From assembly GCA_014529385.2 (NCBI GenBank), contig CM043959.1, forward strand, positions 12,648,809-12,712,808: a DNA stretch of 64,000 nt, given 5' to 3'. This DNA comes from Adiantum capillus-veneris. Lineage: Eukaryota > Streptophyta > Polypodiopsida > Polypodiales > Pteridaceae. Of this stretch, positions 1 to 9,790 are shown piece after piece (position 1 is the first letter of the stretch; the number at the start of each line of letters is the position of its first letter). The translations under genes were made by a program, and so were the position numbers. Below the pieces are notes generated by a model. It ran no database searches, was not told the DNA's origin, and saw nothing but the letters and a program-made list of their open reading frames with translations.

Positions 1-1107
1 GATGGATGGTCAGATGACCAGTGCGAGCCCAACGGAAGCATCTCCTAAAAATTAGGGAACTGCTATTTGGGCCATGAAATGTGTTCACGTCATTACCTTC
101 GGTATGACCAGGGGAACATTTAATAACTCTACCGCGAAGTCAACTGGGCAACCAGTCGGAAGATTTTTTAGCGACAACCCTGAAACAGGCAAAAGCTTGT
201 GACTGCGCCAAGTGGCAAATTTTCATGCACTTGCCTCAATCAGAAAATTAGGCGCTGAATTTTAAGCTGGGAAGAGGCCTCATTTGGTTTTTGTCACAGG
301 TTAAGAGCTATGGAGTGCTTTCTTTCCCTCTCATGTACAGTGTGGTGCTAGGAGTGATACCCTGCACGCTACACACTGCTCTCTATCTCCCCTACGTGCA
401 GTTATGTGATGCCCCACAAGAGGGCTCTTCATTTGACTGATGTACCGCTGTGTGGGTTTATGCTTTTGTCTGAGGCAAGGGCCTCCTTGAGCAGGAACAA
501 GGGTAGCTAGCTGCTACTCCAAAGCAGGCACCGGTGAGGGTCATAACCTCACCGTACAGGTGCGAATTCAGCGTTGTGTATGCACTGTAAATTGACTGTT
601 TTTCAGCCATACGGACGCCAGAACCCTTGGGAGTCGTGCCCCACTAGCAGAGGACAGCTTGGGGCTGCAAACAAGGCAAAAACGAGTAAATACAGCGTGC
701 TGAATTTACTGTTTTTGGGCAGGAATCAGAGGGTATACGCCAGTGGAAGTGAGTACGCCAGTGGAAGTGAGTTCTAGCAGGGGAATAGGTTTCGCGCAAG
801 ATTTGGGGTTGTTATGCTGTTGAAATTTGGCCAAATCAGGTAGTATCTAGCGAGATACAGGTAAAGGATTCCCAGGACTCTACTTTGTAATTTACCCTCT
901 CAAAGTATAAAGAAATACCGAAAGGGGTGCCAATTTTGGGGCCTACAGGTTGTCGACGTCTGCTCGGAGCATTTTAGCTTCCGAGCCGTGTGTGTACTTA
1001 AGTGCTAATTCCCGTCGCAGGTTTCCTTTGCACGTTCTCTTTGTGTGTGTCTAGAATAAAGAATTTCGGGTGAAAGCCAAAGCCTACCGCCCCACGAGAC
1101 GGTTTCA
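1..1107 (+). repeat. 5' LTR of element A (partial)
   Basis: Near-identical to 10135-11236. It ends with GGTTTCA, the same terminus seen in the 3' LTR and in the solo LTR. Relative to the 3' copy it has a short tandem duplication of GTACGCCAGTGGAAGTGA at about 736-775, and several substitutions and small indels. Confidence 0.92.
906..943 (+). promoter_or_regulatory. Shared LTR core block with TATA box
   Basis: A block beginning TATAAAGAAATACCGAAAGG and ending TTTGGGGCC. The same block occurs at 11034-11071, 4619-4659 (minus), 7127-7168 (minus), 22660-22700, 25813-25853, 26445-26488 (minus, degraded), 27053-27095 (minus), 29621-29656, 32858-32898 (minus) and 35103-35145 (minus). Every copy lies inside an LTR and points in the direction of its element. 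The TATAAA suggests a core promoter and transcription start; that role is inferred. Confidence 0.6.
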
Positions 1108-1126
1108 AGGTTCCATTGCCGGGATA
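1108..1126 (+). other. Putative primer-binding site of element A
   Basis: The bases directly after the LTR (GGTTCCATTGCCGGGAT) resemble the TGGCGCCGTTGCCGGGGA type of primer site known from plant gypsy elements, with mismatches. This differs from the tRNA-Met type site used by the B, D and copia elements here. Confidence 0.5.
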
Positions 1127-1222
1127 TCAATCTTTGTCCTCAAAGAGTGAGCCTTGGTTGTTTTGGTAAAGACATAGAGTACAAGAACGCGGGATTACAC
1201 AATACACTATGGCCGACAAAGG

Positions 1223-3007
1223 ATGGAAGAGGGTTCCTCTTCAAAGGAGAGACAAGAAATCCCTATGGTCTTTGAGATTGGCGAGAGCTCACGGCCACGT
1301 CAGGCTGTACCTCCTGTCGATGTGAATGTCCCTCCAGTAGTACAGGGCTTCATGGCTGGGCAACTTGAGGATGATGCGTTCAGGACTTAGTTAGTTGCCG
1401 CGGTGAATGTCTTTTCGCAATTGGTGCAGAATCCAAGGTTTATGGAGTTCTTGCAAGCGCCACCAATGCAACAGCAAAATAGGCAACCTACACCGCGTAC
1501 AGAGCTTGTTGAGACTCAAGCCCAAGTACTTCATGCGACTCAGCAGGATAGGGAACACTCGCATGTTGCGGAGTCAGGGGCTCCAAAACAGGTTTCTCCC
1601 GTGCTTGAACAGGTGGCTAGAACGCCTATTCCACAGGTAATGCCAGTTCAGCCCGCCACCTTTCAGAGCCCGCTTGCTGTCTTGAATGGACAAGGAACTG
1701 GATACCAGGCTATGCACTCAGTTTTTCCACCACCAACGGTACATCTTGGGTATTTCGGGGGTGGATCAGTGTTCCAAAGTTTGGTTGGTTATGCACCTGG
1801 AAGTCAGCCGTACATGCCAAGAACAGTGTTTGGGGGTATACAAGGCATCATGCCAAACCCCATGTATGGTAGTATCGGCATGCAACACGGTTTTCAGTGC
1901 AACCAAGGCCAGTTTGGGGTGCCACAAGGTCATTTTGGCATGGCTGGTTTTTCTGGACAGCAGCCAGATATCGCACCTCTGACACAAAATGTGAATGGTC
2001 AAGATATGCCGATCATGCCTACTACAGTGTCCATGTTGCAGACCATTCCTTATGACAACTTGGGGATACTGGAGAAGCCGAAAGCTTACAAAGAAGGTGG
2101 TGCAGCTGTAAAGTTCAGTACCTTCAGTGGCTTTGAGGATAAAGCAAAGGCTCTCACTTTCCTCCAACAGTTTGATACAGCTTATGCAGGAGGGAATTTT
2201 ACAGAGGCCTCGAAGGTCGGGAAAGTTGCCGCTTTCTTAAAGGACAATGTGTTTACATGGTGGACGACATTGTTAATGCAAGGACAGGCACCCACAACTT
2301 GGGTTTACTTCAAGCAAATGTTTGCATCTGCTTGGCAGTCAAATGAATTTGAAGCCGACGTCATGACAGATTGGCACCAACTTACTTCAGCTTCATGCAA
2401 GAGCTTACTGGAGTACAATCGGAGGTTTTGTAAAGAGTTACTCTCAGTGACCTCCTACAGATTTGTGCCATTGACAGAGCAGATAGAGAAGTATTGTTGT
2501 GGGTTGCCTAAAGGGCTTCGTGATTACTGTACCAAGAACAAAGTGGCTACCCTCACTCAGCTTATGGAAGTTGCTAACATTGGTCTTGCCTTATTGAAAG
2601 GAGAGGACAGTGGGTTTCCAAGCAACGAGAAAGGAGGGCAGCAGAAGAAAAATTCAGCAAAGAAGCCCTTCGCAAAAACGACTCCTGAAGCGTCACAGGG
2701 ATCAGAAAAGGCCACCAAAGACAAGGATTCAGCCGGGACTTCTGGAGCGCAGGCAAAGAAACAGAAAAGGAAGCCTTTTGTGCGCAAGTCGCTCGAGGAA
2801 AAGAAGGTCCTAATGGCTGAAAATAAATGCTTTATATGCGAGCAGCCTGGTCACTTTGCTACCAATTGTCCACAAAGGAAAAGACTAGCTGACTCAGATG
2901 ATAAAGAAGACCAGAAAGGCAAGAAGCCTAAACCCACAGCAGGTTTGGTGCCAGATATGGTGGGTGATAGGCCCAGCACAGATGCCAGTGAGTTATGCAG
3001 GGCATGA
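1223..3007 (+). pseudogene. gag: Gag of element A (one in-frame stop)
   Basis: Structural Gag protein that packages element RNA. The frame starts at an ATG at 1223, meets one TAG at 1388 and then stays open to 3007 (about 534 residues after the stop). The N-terminal half is rich in Gln, Pro and Gly. A retrotransposon gag domain follows, with KFSTFSGFEDKAKALTFL near residue 240 of the open part and a conserved W-rich stretch (FTWWTTLL). A basic Lys-rich linker then leads to a CCHC zinc knuckle, CFICEQPGHFATNC, near residue 475. The protease frame follows in another phase. The open length suggests recent activity compared with pol. No other family fits. Confidence 0.9.
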
Positions 3008-3621
3008 AGTTAGGGATCAGACGGCACTCATCTTCTTTGATCCAGATGCCAAAGCCAAATTTATCTCACCAAAGTTAGCTATGAAGCTGGGCATCAAAGC
3101 TGAAGAGGGTACACAGCACAGGCAGGGTTGGCATGTCCTGGCTACTCAGAGTGTGTTACTCCCATTATTGGAAAGCTGCGTCTGCATATTCAGTCGTATG
3201 TGGACACAGAAGAGTTCTATATCATGCCATTGGAAGGGTGCGACACGCTACTTGGGATTCCTGGATGTTCAGAGTACATGGCGTGCTGGATGTCTTCGAC
3301 AAGACAATCACCCTTCAGCATAGGGGCAAAACTCATGTCTTGGATGTAAAGCTAAAAGGAGAGTCAGTCCCTATTGTATCTGCTTCTGCTATCACTTCTG
3401 TAATGAAGAATCATCTTTCTGTGTACTTGATTTTTGCACGTAATGTCTCAGATCATGATCAGTCAAATTTATTGGTGTTAGATAAAGAAAGGTCAGCATT
3501 TTTGCAAAAGTCTAGTGACTATTTTTCTGATTCATTACCGTCGCAATTGCCGCCAGAGAGACCTGAGGACCATCGGATAGATTTGGTGCCAGGGTGTAGC
3601 CCACCAAATAGACCTCCCTAA
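2967..3621 (+). pseudogene. pol: Aspartic protease region of element A
   Basis: The retroviral-type protease segment is spread over three frames (from 2967, 3128 and 3220 on), so there are at least two frameshifts. The region reads FISPKLAMKLGIKA, and later LEGCDTLLGIPG, both typical of gypsy proteases. The active-site segment, normally D-S/T-G-A, reads FDPDAKAKF, so the catalytic motif is lost. The last part (PERPEDHRIDLVPG) is the linker into reverse transcriptase. Confidence 0.8.
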
Positions 3622-4477
3622 AGGGTTAGCACGGCGCAGCAGAAAGAGATTATGGGCCAGGTTGAGGAGTTATTAGAGAAGGGGCTGATTCAGCCTAGTT
3701 AATCACCCTTTTGCTCCCCAGTGCTCCTAGTGCAGAAGAAGGATGGCTCATGGCGCATGTGTATTCATTACCGTGCGTTGAATAAGAATACCATCAAGAA
3801 TAGGTTTCCTATTCCTCGAATTGATGATATTCTCGATCGTTTAGAGGGTGCTTCAATTTTCAGCAGGAGAGACCTTTAGAGTGGGTACCATCACATTCGT
3901 ATAAGGCCAAAGGATGTGCACAAGACTGCTTTTAGAACGACATTTGGTCTTTATGAGTTTCTAGTGATGCTGTTTGGTCTAACAAATGCTCCTGCCACGT
4001 TCAACAGAATGATGGACCGGAGTTTCCACTCGCATTAGCAGTTTGTTGGGACATTCTTCGATGACATGATGGCGTCATTTAACCATTGTGTTCGAAGAGC
4101 TACGCAGTCACACACGCTACTTGTCAATCCTAAGAAAAGTGAATTCTTCCTGGAAGAGATCCACTTTCTTGGCCACATAGTCTCAAAGGATGGTGTCAGA
4201 ATGGATCCCGCAAAGGTCGAAGCTATTAAGAGATGGCTAGACTTGAAGACTGTGCACGATGTCAGAAGCTTCTTGAGATTGTGTTCCTACTATAAAAGGT
4301 TTATCAAGAATTTTGCAGAGATAGCATCGCCTCTTTACACTTTGCAAAAGAAAGAGGTCACTTTCAACTGGACCCAAAAAGAGATTTCAGCTTTTAGTCT
4401 CTTAAAGAAAAAGTTGACTTCAGATCCAATAATTGTTTTGCCAGATCTCAGGAAGTCATTTGTGGTCCAGTGTGACG
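3541..4477 (+). pseudogene. pol: Reverse transcriptase of element A (multiple stops)
   Basis: RNA-directed DNA polymerase domain of Ty3/gypsy type. Visible motifs are [42 protein letters not shown], and the catalytic FFDD followed by NPKKSEFFLEEIHFLGHIVS and SYYKRFIKNFAEIASPL. Four in-frame stops occur at 3619, 3700, 3876 (approximate) and 4036. The open end 4066-4482 covers the thumb and connection. The reading frame is then cut by the insertion at 4483 and resumes in RNase H at 7841. Confidence 0.9.
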
Positions 4478-4482
4478 CGTGT
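4478..4482 (+). repeat. Target-site duplication CGTGT (left)
   Basis: CGTGT at 4478-4482 is repeated exactly at 7836-7840, bracketing the inserted element. Removing the insertion and one copy restores the pol reading context from VVQCDAC into the RNase H GAVLMQDG segment. Confidence 0.95.
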
Positions 4483-5290
4483 TGTCACAAGGCGGGCACC
4501 ACGTGCCAATAGAAAAGAACAGACTGAACAACTTTAAGCACTTCAAATAACAACTGAACTGAAATGGAGAGAGACGACACGCGACACGGAGTGGCGGAAT
4601 TCCACCCCAAAGAGTATTGGCCCCAAACCTTGGCGCCCCTTTCGGTATTTCTTTATATTGCATCAACACAGTACAAGCCGGTACTCCAGACTCTGCACCT
4701 TCGTACTGAAGCATGCCAGAGAATGAGCCCTAGCCTCATATTTAAAGGCCCTTGGCCTGAAAAGCAGTTTTAGTAAAAAGCCTTTAAAACTCAAAAGCTT
4801 CTAGTTCAAAAGCAAAGCCAAAAAGCTGCCAACGTAAATCATGAAAATCCGTACAGCCTGCCACATCGCAAAACGCAGAAATCTGTCCTTAGGGTTAGGG
4901 TTAGGGTTTCTGCAGTTTTAGGGTTTCTGGCAGCAGAATTAGGGTTTGCAGGTTTTAGGGTTAGGGTTTCCAGAATTAGGGTTCAGCAGTTAGGGTTTCT
5001 GGCAGAAATTAGGGTTTGCAGGTTTTAGGGTTAGGGTTTCCAGAATTAGGGTTTCAGCAGTTAGGGTTTCTGGCAGAAATTAGGGTTTGCAGGTTTTAGG
5101 GTTAGGGTTTCCAGAATTAGGGTTTCAGCAGTTAGGGTTTTTGGCAGAAATTAGGGTTAGGGTTTCTGCTCTCCATCAACCACGTCATCACTCTGTGACA
5201 CTTCTTCTGTTGCTTGTTCCTTTTAGGGTTTAGGCCCCTCGGCCGGTAGCTCCGTTCTTCAGTAGGTCGACACGTCAGCAGTTTGTTACA
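4483..5290 (-). repeat. 3' LTR of the nested non-autonomous element
   Basis: 808 bp. Read on the minus strand it begins TGTAACAAACTGCTGACG and ends CCTTGTGACA. It contains the shared core block (4619-4659) and a telobox-rich tract (4887-5172). It is followed on the plus strand by TCTCCCCTTCTTGAAAG, which is a purine-rich tract (CTTTCAAGAAGGGGAGA) on the element strand. Confidence 0.9.
4887..5172 (-). repeat. Telobox-rich tandem tract in LTR
   Basis: About twenty TTAGGGTTT / TTAGGG motifs arranged in a repeating unit of about 70 bp, with spacers such as CAGCAGTTAGGGTTTCTGGC. It is matched at 7391-7715 in the other LTR, where one more partial unit is present. A shorter tract of the same kind lies at 27470-27585. 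Confidence 0.85.
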
Positions 5291-6978
5291 TCTCCCCTTC
5301 TTGAAAGAGAATAATCGTCCGCGATTACAGCATATCTGCAAAACAACTCAAGTTAGTTCAAAAATTTCCGAGGGTCATTCCGAGGGACATTCCGAGGGAC
5401 AATCAATTTGCTCTTTTTATTAAGGAGTTAGCTTCTCCTTTCTGCTCTTTTGATCAAGGAGTTAGCTGCTCCTATCGGCTGTTTTGATCAAGGAGTTAGC
5501 TTCTCCTTTCGTCCAGATCGGAACTCTTGATATTCCGGCGTAGTAAAATTAGCCATCACACCCAGACCGTACTGATCTTCCTCGAGTGTCTTGATGCACT
5601 AAAATTACATACCCAGGCAATCTCATCCAATTAGGAATATTCAGTGGTTGGCACATCACAATGCAACACAAATGCTCACATATGCATGTTATAGGACATA
5701 GAAACATAAAGCCGTCGATGAACACTCCTCCTGCATAACCTAACAAGGTCCGGGCCGGGAGATATTCAACGACTCCCTCATCACTCCTCCCGCATAACCT
5801 AGAAAGGTCCGGGCCGGGAGATATAGAGGCCTTTTACAACCAAACGCCCCCCAGACCGCAGCCTGCGTCGTTTGGAGGTGCTGAGAGTAACCACTGCTCA
5901 GACTTCTTAATACTCCTCCCGCATAACCATCCAGGTCCGGGCCGGGAGTCACACCAACAATTATTTTACAAGCATACAACCAAACGCTCCCCAGGCATCG
6001 GCCTGCGTCGTTCCGAGGTTCAAACAATACCAAAACAGTATTGCTCACTTCTCCACCCGGGAGTAAAATCACCAATCATTGAAACCAGTATCAAACCAGA
6101 GTCAAACAATTCAAATCGGCACCAAAACAGGTTCAAAACAGATATCATCCATTTCAAACAAATTCCAAACAGGATCACCAAACAAGATCAAACAGAACTT
6201 AAACTTAAAAAGCAATCTCGACATCAATCGAGCTCGAAAAGTCGACTGACTTTCCATCTTGAAACCTGCACCAAAAATTAGGGTTAGGTTCCTTCCATGA
6301 GGTCGTAGCCAAGCACAACATGGTCCATCAGCTCTTGGACATACAGTGTTTCTTTGGCGGCGATGGTAGTCCCAAGAGATAGCAATCACACTGAACCTCC
6401 AAGGTCATCTGCTCGTGAAGAGACATCTACTGAGAGATGTCGAGAAATTTCAATTTATAATCTGCTAGGGTTTCCATGGCAAGCATTTCAAGATACCCCA
6501 CTTTGCCAGAAGTTGCACTCCGAAGGAAGATGTCAGAAACCATACAACTTTGGGCAAAAATTTTCTTGAAAGCTTACCAAGTACTTGGAGTATGCTGCTT
6601 GGTAGCTGTAGAAATCAACATCTGCATAGCACTGCTTCTGAGAAAAACAGTGACTTGAAACAAATCTGGATCCTTCTCTTGCAAGTGATCTTAATTGGCT
6701 TATGCCCTGTAAGACACTGCCATGAAGACGGGAGCGCGCCCGATGCGCGATGAAGTAATGGTGGGAGTGGCTAATAAGTTCGGGTTGGAGGAGTGGCTAA
6801 TAAGTCCGGGTTGGAGGAGTGGCTAATAAGTCCGGGTTGGAGGGCGCAGATATCCTCGAATAAAGCTCTGTCTGCTCTTTAATAAGTCCGGGTTGGAGGG
6901 CGAAGATATCCTCGAATAAAGCTCTGTCTGCTCTTTTGTAGGACCGGTATGCTTTCAGAAAAGCACACGCCTGATGCT
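5291..6978 (-). repeat. Non-coding interior with tandem repeats
   Basis: No conserved protein motif is seen. The interior holds local tandem repeats: GGAGTTAGCTTCTCC units at 5425-5513; units containing CCTCCCGCATAACC and GGTCCGGGCCGGGAG at about 5722, 5783 and 5911; and a 27-bp unit with TAATAAGTCCGGGTTGGAGG at 6765-6900, partly embedded in a longer repeat of about 70 bp. The short frames here look incidental. Confidence 0.75.
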
Positions 6979-6988
6979 CTGATACCAC
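6979..6988 (-). other. Primer-binding site (tRNA-iMet type)
   Basis: GCTCTGATACCA on the plus strand next to the LTR reads TGGTATCAGAGC on the element strand. This is the standard initiator tRNA-Met primer site and fixes the element's orientation. Confidence 0.9.
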
Positions 6989-7835
6989 TGTCACAAGGCG
7001 GGCACCACGTGCCAATAGAAAAGAACAGACTGAACAACCTTAAGCACTTCAAATAACAACTGAACTGAAATGGAGAGAGAGACGACATGCGACACGGAGT
7101 GGCGGAATTCCACCCCAAAGAGTATTGGCCCCAAACCTTGGCGCCCCTTTCGGTATTTCTTTATATTGCATCAACACAGTACAAGCCGGTACTCCAGACT
7201 CTGCACCTTCGTACTGAAGCATGCCAGAGAATGAGCCCTAGCCTCATATTTAAAGGACCTTCGCCTGAAAAGCAGTTATAGTAAAAAGCCTTTAAAACTC
7301 AAAAGCTTCTCGTTCAAAAGCAAAGCCAAAAAGCTGCCAGCGTAAATCATGGAAATCCGTACAGCCTGCCATGTCGCAAAACGCAGAAATCTGTCCTTAG
7401 GGTTAGGGTTAGGGTTTCTGCAGTTTTAGGGTTTTTGGCAGCAGAATTAGGGTTTGCAGGTTTTAGGGTTAGGGTTTCCAGAATTAGGGTTCAGCAGTTA
7501 GGGTTTCTGGCAGAAATTAGGGTTTGCAGGTTTTAGGGTTAGGGTTTCCAGAAATAGGGTTTCAGCAGTTAGGGTTTCTGGCAGAAATTAGGGTTTGCAG
7601 GTTTTAGGGTTAGGGTTTTCAAAATTAGGGTTTGCAGGTTTTAGGGTTAGGGTTTCCAGAATTAGGGTTTCAGCAGTTAGGGTTTTTGGCAGAAATTAGG
7701 GTTAGGGTTTCTGCTCTCGATCAACCACGTCATCACTCTGTGACACTTCTTCTGTTGCTTGTTCCTTTTAGGGTTTAGGCCCCTTGGCCAGTAGCTCCGT
7801 TCTTCAGTAGGTCGACACGTCAGCAGTTTGTTACA
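6989..7835 (-). repeat. 5' LTR of the nested non-autonomous element
   Basis: 847 bp, closely similar to 4483-5290. It differs mainly by an extra part-unit in the telobox tract and scattered substitutions. It ends at the right copy of the CGTGT duplication. Confidence 0.9.
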
Positions 7836-7840
7836 CGTGT

Positions 7841-8569
7841 GGCAGTAGCATCGGAGCAGTGCTAATGCAAGATGGACGGGTAGTAGCTTATGAAAGCCGA
7901 ATTTTGCAAGGGCCAGATAAGACTATGTAAGCCTATGAGAAAGAGCTCTTGGCCGTGATTCATGCGCTTTCTAGCTGGAAGCACTACCTCTTAGGTGCTG
8001 ATTTTGTTGTCCAGACACACCATCAGACCTTGCGGTACTTCTTGACACAGTCAAAGTTATTCGAAAAACATATGCGATGGGCAAACATTCTTTCTATGTT
8101 CCACTTCCAGATTATGCATGTGGAAGGCAAGAAGAATGTTGTGGCTGATGCGTTATCAAGGAAGCCACAAATTTCAGCTGTGTCAATCCCTTATCATCAT
8201 GAATTAGATGACATGAAGGAACAGTATGCTACTGATGAAGATTTTGCAAGGATCTTTGAACAATTGCAAGAGGGGCAACATCATGAGCACTACCTCCTCA
8301 GAGATGGTTTTATGATGATGCATGGCAGACTTTGTGTCACTAGGCCATTGCGACATAAGGTCATGGAAGAGAGTCATGTCCCATCGTATGCAGGGCATCG
8401 TGGTATTGATGCGACAGTTAAGGCGGTAGAGACATTCTTCTATTGGCCTACCTTGAGGAGAGATGTGGATGCCTTCGTGCAAGCATGCATAATTTGCCAA
8501 AAGGTCAAGTTTGACAGGCAAAAGGCACCAGGGTTGTTACAACCACTGCCGATTCCGGATAAGCCATAG
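7841..8569 (+). pseudogene. pol: RNase H and integrase zinc-finger region of element A
   Basis: Continuation of pol after the insertion. RNase H motifs include GAVLMQDGRVVAYESR, an in-frame TAA at about 7926, then YEKELLAVIHALSSWKHYLL and KKNVVADALSRK. The integrase HHCC zinc finger follows (AGHRGIDATVKAV, FYWPTLRRDV, ACIICQKVK). The frame ends at a TAG at 8567, in a position where relatives have a tryptophan codon. Confidence 0.9.
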
Positions 8570-9040
8570 GAAAGCATTGCTATGGACTTTATCTTTGATC
8601 TTCCAAGAACACCAACAGGGAATGATGGTATATGGACCATTATGTGCATATCCAGCAAGCAGGCCCATTTTATCCCTGTCAGGAGGAAGATAAAATCTGA
8701 TCAGATGGCACGCTTGTTCATGTACAATGTGTTTAAGTACCATGGTATGCCACAATCGATTGTCAGTGATCGTGATCCTCGCATGACCAGTTTGTTCTGG
8801 AGAGGATTGTTTGAGAACATGGGCACTACGCTCAAGTTCTCGTCTTCGTTTCATCCACAAACTGATGGACAGTCAGAAGAGGCTAATTCTAATGTCTTAG
8901 ATCTATTGAAATGCTATGTGTCAGATAATAAAGGCAAGTGGGAACAATATTTGCCTATGCTTGAGTATGCGTATGATAATACGGTGCATTCGTCAACTGG
9001 CAAAGCACCTTTTGAGGCGGCAAAAAGGTTCCTCCCATTT
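8570..9040 (+). pseudogene. pol: Integrase catalytic core of element A
   Basis: DDE integrase core that inserts the element cDNA. The first Asp lies in AMDFIFDLPRTP, the second in IVSDRDPRM, and the Glu in TDGQSEEAN, so all three catalytic residues are present. The frame then shifts near 9020-9040, after GKAPFEAAK, into the C-terminal reading frame. It is probably inactive because of the upstream stops and this shift. Confidence 0.9.
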
Positions 9041-9717
9041 TGCATACAAAGGACAAGATCTTTGAGGCAGATCGATATGTTGAGAACATGGATGAAATGT
9101 ATAAGAAAATTAAAGTTGCCTTGGAGAACACTCAGGCAAAGCAGAAAAAGGTTGTTGATCGTCACCGTCGTAAATTGCTATTATCACCTGGTGATTGGGT
9201 ACCGTTAAGGTTCGAAAAGGCAAGGTTAAAGAAGATGAAGGGCAAGGAATGGATGTTTCCTAAGCTCACCATGCGTTACTATGGGCCTTTTCAAGTGCTT
9301 GACAAGATCAGCGATGTGGCTTACAGGCTGAAATTGCCTGATGCGTGGAAGATTCATAATACGTTTCACGTGAGTCTTCTAAGGCCCTTCGTGGGTGATG
9401 TGCCAGAAGATATGCCAAATGAGGATCAGCCAAAAGTTGAGGAACTTGATGAGATCCTAGTACCTGAGCAAGGTTTGGCACATAAGGACCGAAAAATTAA
9501 AGGACAAGTTGCAAGACGTTATTTGGTGAAGTTCAGAAACTATCCGCCTATGGATGCAAAGTGGATGGAAGAGCATGAACTGTCAGAGTCACCAAATGTA
9601 TTGCAGCTTTACCTTGAAGCCTTTGGGTTACAACCTACTTATGCCCCTACCCAACGTGTGCAAAGGAGGGGTAATGATAGAGCTAGCACATCAAATGTAC
9701 ATATGAATTCAGTGTAA
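9040..9717 (+). pseudogene. pol: Integrase C-terminus with chromodomain (element A)
   Basis: 225 residues in a separate frame. It begins with the integrase C-terminal domain ([33 protein letters not shown]). A chromodomain-like segment follows ([20 protein letters not shown]). Chromodomains on integrase define chromoviruses and are thought to steer insertion toward marked chromatin. It ends at TAA 9715 shortly before the 3' LTR. The segment itself looks intact. Confidence 0.9.
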
Positions 9718-9790
9718 TAGATGAAAATGACAAAAGTATGAAGGTCTCATTAAGTCATTTGTATCTATGTGTTATGACAGTTGTTAACTA

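Larger units (their letters stand above)
4483..7835 (-). mobile_element. Non-autonomous LTR element (LARD-like), nested in A
   Basis: A 3.35-kb element with two similar LTRs (4483-5290 and 6989-7835), TG...CA ends and a perfect 5-bp target duplication. The reversed primer site next to 6989 shows that it lies on the minus strand. The roughly 1.7-kb interior contains no gag or pol motif in any frame. It must therefore have been mobilised by proteins of another element, most likely the family-B gypsy elements whose LTR core and primer site it shares. Confidence 0.9.

Noticed and set aside
1766-2167. 133-residue frame on the minus strand.
   Set aside because: It is antisense to the well-supported gag of element A and has no recognisable motif.
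4887-7715. Interstitial telomere or chromosome end, suggested by TTTAGGG-type motifs.
   Set aside because: The motifs are separated by spacers, occur in both LTRs of one element, and lie mid-sequence. They are LTR repeats, not a telomere tract.
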